Of a stretch of DNA of 64,000 nucleotides, positions 59,209 to 64,000 are shown one piece after another. The translations under genes were made by a program, and so were the position numbers. The notes beneath the pieces are model-generated. The model was given only the letters and a program-made list of their open reading frames with translations, was not told the origin of the DNA and made no database searches. Within the stretch, counting starts at the first letter, position 1, and every line of letters starts with the position of its first letter. Source of the DNA: Neurospora tetrasperma FGSC 2508 (taxonomy: Eukaryota > Ascomycota > Sordariomycetes > Sordariales > Sordariaceae); assembly GCF_000213175.1 (NCBI RefSeq), contig NW_009799179.1:9701470-9765469 (forward strand), written 5' to 3'.

Positions 59209-61320
59209 ACCTCCCTTATGGGCTCGGGCAGTTCTGCAGTGTCTGGGGATGTGCCGTTAACTGTAGGTTGGTGCAATAGGAGCCGGCAAGGCCGCGATGC
59301 GGAGGCAACTAGGAGGTACAACAAAGCAATCAGAAGATCAGGGTGTTTCGGTGTGACAGAATCGAGCATGCGGTATCGAGGCAATTGCAGGCTATTACTG
59401 TATCAGGCTCGGGATGGTGGAAACCAAGAGGAGAAGAGCGCGGGGGTCAAGTTGGGATGTCCTACGAGAGACTGTGCCTTAAAAGTAGCGCTGCCATCCG
59501 TTCGTCGAAGCTCATGTGGAAAAGGAGGCTCTTTCTCAGAGTCCTTCTCACAAGCCCTCTGCGAAAGCAGGCTGGAAGTCGGAATGGCTATGCCCCAGGC
59601 CATACTTGGTCCGTCTCCTGTCTCGGTCTGCCGTCTACTTTCCCATTGGTCAATATTGTTTACTTTGGGGTTGCACCCTTCCAATGAGTCGCTTGTCTCG
59701 ACCGAGAATTGCGGTAGGTACCGTCAGGAGGTTGGGGAGATAGAGGGGTTGTGGTCACTCGTCATCTCTTCCACCATGGCCGCAGGTCTATCTTACAATC
59801 ACAGGACAAATACGAAGAGACATGAAGAAAGAGTATGAGGCTTCCAACGCAATACACGACTCGCTGCAGACGAAATTACCCCGAAGACACCTGCATATTC
59901 TGTCAGGAGTACTTCGCTGCAAACCGTATTGGTTGATATCGCCCACAATTGCCCGTCATCATTTTCCAAAGTATCTGACGGGCTCGTCGGGGTAGCTAGT
60001 GCCACCCCCTCCAGCTTCTGTACCTGCGTGGCATGCTTCCAGGTGCCACGTATGATGCTTAGCTCCAATTACCTATTTGCGTACCTTGCGCAAGCGTGCA
60101 AAAAAAGCCCAATCACGACAATTACGGCGCACCGACAGGCGGAAGGGGAGCAATGAAGTCGAGGTCAGGTTGGACTGAACAACTTCACCGCCCTTGGATC
60201 ACCTCGAAGCACACGCTTCCATACCGGTGCCTGAGCCAGACGTACACCCAGAATGATCCTTGTGTTCCCCAGTTTCTTTCCTTTCTGTTCATATGCCATG
60301 GCGCAGCAGTCACGAGTCCCAGATGCTCTACTAGCAGTTGCAGCCTAAGGTTGGGGTCAAACTTCGGCTCCCGGTTTGGACGAAGACGTCCCGAAAAGCT
60401 TAGTTGAAGCTGTCAAGACTGACTTACATGGTATGTCGTCATTAAGCCATGCCTGCTGCTTGCTGCAGTATCACAATGTCTCACATAACAACGAGAACGC
60501 CCTTGAAGAAAGAAGCAAAGAGGCAGTCAGCCTGCCGTCCAGATGCAGCTCCATGTCAGTCACCTTCCGTCGGGCCTTGTCGCCGCTAGGCTTGGATGGG
60601 CTTGCGCATAAGGGCCTCTCTATTCACTCGTGGAAATACCCTTCGTTGTTGTCGAGGCTTCAAGGTCCCCCTGCAACTTGCGGCGTCGTAAGAAGTGGAT
60701 GCGCAAGAAGGCCGGGGGATATGCGGAGATAAGCCATCGCCATTTCTGATTGCGTACACACAGTCCGCCTTGATTGACAACGTAGAGTACAGCATGTTAT
60801 AATCACCAAGCCCCTTTCACGGCACGTCCCGCATCTCTTGTCGTCGTGCTTCGATGACTTTGTCTTGTCGTCTACAGTTAAACATGCTACCGAGGCCCGA
60901 ACAAGGGCGGCTTGCAGGCATAGCGGGGTGTCTATGCAGGGTTGCATTGACGCACCGCTATCACTCACGTGTACATACCTTGGCTATCAAACCTACAGCG
61001 CATCGTCACTGGTTAACTGGTAGCTGACTGGCCAATGGACTGACCCATGGGTGGCTGAAGCAAAATTTCCAAGATGCTGATCACTATCGCCAATCTTACC
61101 ACCGCCGGCTTATAGAATCACGCCTTCGGAACTCGGCTTCTAGAAGTATGCCACTGTCACCTTTGACGTTTCATGACCACCAGGCTTCGGTCCCGGGACG
61201 GCAACCTTCGCAACTGAGTAGCTTGGATCGTACCATGGCGACAAGGCACAGAGTCTGATCGGATCGGCGGGCGGTGTGACTGCTACCGTTCATCACTGAC
61301 ACTAAAAACATGTGTGAGTG
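59209..61320. other. Promoter of the zinc-cluster gene and gene-poor DNA
   Basis: 2.1 kb with no frame I can defend. The 5' leader of the transcription factor starts at 59,209. A possible short coding scrap (LDEDVPKSLVEAVKTDLHG followed by GTATGT) lies at about 60,376-60,435 but has no continuation. Confidence 0.4.
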
Positions 61321-61852
61321 TCCCTGGAAGACAAACCGGTCACACATCTCGTCATGCATGATGAAGTTCTGGCCGCCGATGATCCGGAGAACGGGCGCCA
61401 GGCGACGGGATTGGGCTTGCTCTACTGGCCTTCTGACGAGGCGGACTTGGACGCGACTCTTGCCGGGCTTCAGAATAGCCTCCTCACGCGTCCTGACATG
61501 GAAATGTTTTGGGGTTCAACTGAGGCTTGAAAAGACGGTGAAGTTGATTTTCTCATTAAACTTGCATTGGCATCGTGGCGAAGCAGCTTCGAAGGAATTC
61601 CGCATGTGGTATTGCTGTTTCGCATGTAAGTCTGCTTGGCCGATTGGATGCCTTGAGCGGAGACCATGTTTTGAAGCCATTCAGATGCCATTCTCGAGGT
61701 CCGGCATGAGTGGGCCAAAAAATTTGAAACACCGATTTAATTGAAGGTTAAGCAGCCGGAGGGGAAAGGCTGAGGCCTTGGTCCAGGAACGGCAAAAGAA
61801 GCAAAAGAAGGAAATTGCGGCGACTGCGGTGCAGAAGGGCGGGATACGCTAA
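61321..61852 (+). pseudogene. Decayed gene remnant, two exon pieces
   Basis: One frame reads SLEDKPVTHLVMHDEVLAAD to MEMFWGSTEA, hits TGA at 61,528-61,530, then goes on in the same frame with KDGEVDFLIKLALASWRSS and IPHVVLLFR. A 51-nt intron (61626-61676, GTAAGT...GAAG) joins in phase to HSDAILEVRHEWAKKFETPI, then TAA at 61,738-61,740, then LKVKQPEGKG. After a one-base frame change near 61,766 it reads AEALVQERQKKQKKEIAATA and QKGGIR, and stops at 61,850. The two internal stops fit CGA to TGA and CAA to TAA, both C to T. Family not recognised; the start is missing. Confidence 0.6.
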
Positions 61853-64000
61853 GGAAACCGCAAGGAAGCTAATGTTCGTTCAAAACTTGCCCTTTCCAAA
61901 TTTGTGATAGTTTCAGAGGCCATTCCAAGTCTTGGACGCGAGTCGAGCTCTCATTTGCTGACTTGTTATGCATGTCCATGTAAGTCGATGGTTTGGGACT
62001 TCGGGTACCTGGACCTCGAACACTCCTTCATCACGCCTCCGAAGCTTTGTTCTCATTCGCCATTTGCTGACAGAGACGGCTTATCAGACGTGTCTATAGC
62101 GGGCGTTCGCGGGTTACTGTCTCACAAGCCAAAGAATCACTCCGGCCAAGATGGTGTGGACTGGCGGGGCTTGTGAAACGTTGACGGCCTTTCCAACGCT
62201 GAACCAGTGATATCATCCACGGCAGGAAGTCTTTCCACGGCAGAGGCGGGAAACTTTTCAGTCACAGTGCTGATACGCCCAAAAGAGATCAGCTACGAAC
62301 TGGCAGCGAAAAAAAAGTTTGGTAATTTGGCCGCTCTCAGAGGCCGGTGCTGATCGTTGGGACTGCACAGATGTGGCGCAACGGCCACGCTGGGACGGCC
62401 GAAGACACTCGCACTTTTTCCATACCACACCAAGCCGAAATTCATTCTCAAGCACACATTTGGCATCTCCTATTTCCAATTCCTATACTTCGCATGAAAA
62501 GTTGCCAAAAATGGTGGTGTAAGCCGCTGATACGGGCAAGATATGACGATGACCATGACGACGAGAAGCAGAATTGGAAACGCGCCAAGCATCTCCGCCC
62601 AGCAACAAAAGTCAGCGAAAGCAAAAAGATCTTCAAATTTTCAGCTCACAAGCACAGAAAGACAGCTCCTAAACTCCCAAAATGCACTTCCAGTTTCCAA
62701 AAGCGGCAGACTGTCGTCGCATCATGTTCTCTTTTGGGCTTCAGTTTCCACACACACGACATTCTGGACTGCACACACAGGCCTCTCCGGCTTTGAGTTT
62801 GGGTGGCTATTGTAACACACCATCACTTCAGTGAGTGTCATCCCGCATGTTTCGAAACAAATTTGTTTCCGTCCTCACTGCCCCCTGTCTCTTTGTTCGG
62901 TCGTCGCTTCATTATCACAGCCTGCAGTGGGTGAAGTGTATACACTGGATGCCTATCGACACGACGACACCTGGGTGGACCAGTCCGTACTATTCGTTCT
63001 TGTCCATGATGCTCCTTCTGTTGTCCTCAGATTCACGGTCTTCAAGCGCGGTTCCCAATTATGATTCCACACACACCGCCAATTTCGACCGGTACACTGA
63101 GCTTGGGTGTCTCGAGGCGGCACAGCACATAACTTAGCATACCGACCTGGCATCAGGCTGGAGATGAGAGTATCGGATGCCTCCGAGCAACTGACCCGAC
63201 TCACTAAGCCTCTCTTTGTTCATGTCTTGGACTTGCCGTCTTTCCGACCACGGTTTGCGACCGCGATGCCAACACTCGCACACGCACACTCAGATTCAAG
63301 CACTTGCCAGCGTACCTACCTAGTTACGTACCTACCTACCTACCTAAGAAGTATCAGCGACAACCGGACTGAGTAGACTGCACCCTGACCGTGAAACCAG
63401 CAGCACAACGAGGCGAAACAAGGCAAGACAAATTTGTCCAATACCTTGAGTCAGTCACTTCACCGCTCAAATTGTCAACTCGCCCGACTGCATACCTCTA
63501 TGGTCTCATCCCGGGCTGGGAGTCCGTTCCTTCTCCTTCATTGAGGCAGTGACAAACAAATTCCTCCTCAGTCCGTCTCACCTTTCTGCCTTGTGCTCAA
63601 AAAACTCCACGTCAACCGGTTGGCGCTTCCTGGAAAGAACCAAAACTCACCAAATCATGACACTCCATCGAATCCAATCTCCGAGGACTGGAACTGCGGA
63701 ATGTAGCTACTAGGCAAGCTTCCTAATGGCACAGCAACGAAGTTGACTACCTACCTTGAAGACTACTCACTGATCGCCTTACTGAGAAAAGGTGTCTGCT
63801 GTTCCGTTGATTGCCTCACATTGAAAATCTCCAACTTTCGACTACGTCTCCATGAGCTTCACTCCCTACAGGTAGGTAGGCACCTCGTCCTTTTCACTTA
63901 CATCTTCCCAACAAGGTACATGTACCCACAACTTAACCGCCTTGTGTTCAGCCTGCTTGGTCTGTCCCCCTCATCAGCCAGTTCCAGTCATCAAACCACG
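61853..64000. other. Gene-poor DNA to the right edge
   Basis: 2.1 kb with only short frames. It contains a TACC microsatellite at 63,313-63,346 and a GGTAGGTAGG word near 63,870. A leader of a gene beyond the window is possible at the far right, which is C/T- and CA-rich. Confidence 0.4.
63313..63346. repeat. TACC microsatellite
   Basis: TACCTACC, a short break, then four more TACC units; same motif as at 18,181. Confidence 0.8.

Noticed and set aside
59053-59838. 261-aa plus-strand frame
   Set aside because: Overlaps the start and promoter of the zinc-cluster gene in antisense; no recognisable text.
60376-60732. 118-aa plus-strand frame starting LDEDVPKSL
   Set aside because: Only the first ~19 residues look coding; the rest does not, and no second exon was found.
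1-64000. CRISPR arrays, rRNA or tRNA genes
   Set aside because: The scan by eye found no spaced identical repeats of CRISPR type, no 5S rRNA opening, and no complete tRNA A/B box pair.

Overview
The window is nuclear DNA of a filamentous ascomycete, most likely Neurospora or a close Sordariaceae relative. The signs are short GT-AG introns of about 50-135 nt with RCTRAC-type branch sites, ascomycete-type housekeeping genes, TACC/GGTA microsatellites, and an AT-rich block whose repeats show transition-only decay as in repeat-induced point mutation (RIP). Species is inferred from these features; no search was possible.

Left arm (1-35,870), normal composition. In order: a 5'-truncated large ankyrin-repeat gene (+); the nucleoporin NUP159/Nup214 homologue (-), convergent with it; the 20S proteasome beta2 subunit gene PUP1 (+), divergent from NUP159; a Sel1-repeat gene (-); a long gene-poor stretch (16.5-21.96 kb); ERV46, a COPII vesicle cargo receptor (-); an unrecognised gene split by an in-frame stop and with a frame-shifted coding-like tail (+); PER1/PGAP3, a GPI-anchor lipid remodelling factor (-); and an unrecognised 764-aa serine/proline-rich protein (-). 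I rebuilt exon structures by hand from splice sites and reading frame.

AT-rich desert (about 35,875-54,110). No live gene was found. It holds a complete but dead 7,437-bp Ty3/gypsy chromovirus at 44,072-51,508 on the minus strand. Its two 486-bp LTRs, 5-bp target duplication CGAAG, polypurine tract, and decayed Gag zinc knuckle, protease, reverse transcriptase, integrase and chromodomain can all be read. Two short insertions of normal composition (41,719-41,933 and 43,163-43,400) start TG, end CA and have perfect 5-bp target duplications. They look like solo LTRs that arrived later or were too short to be mutated. Several short-period tandem arrays also occur. The two edges of the desert carry a related sequence in inverted orientation.

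Right arm (54,111-64,000). A PPX/GppA-family gene (RTG2/exopolyphosphatase-like, +) lies about 0.9 kb from the desert edge. A six-exon Zn2Cys6 transcription factor gene (-) is convergent with it. Beyond these is mostly gene-poor sequence with one decayed gene remnant (61,321-61,852). No tRNA, rRNA or CRISPR was seen. The live genes are unlinked housekeeping functions (nuclear pore, proteasome, secretion, GPI anchors, polyphosphate/retrograde signalling) with no sign of a cluster.
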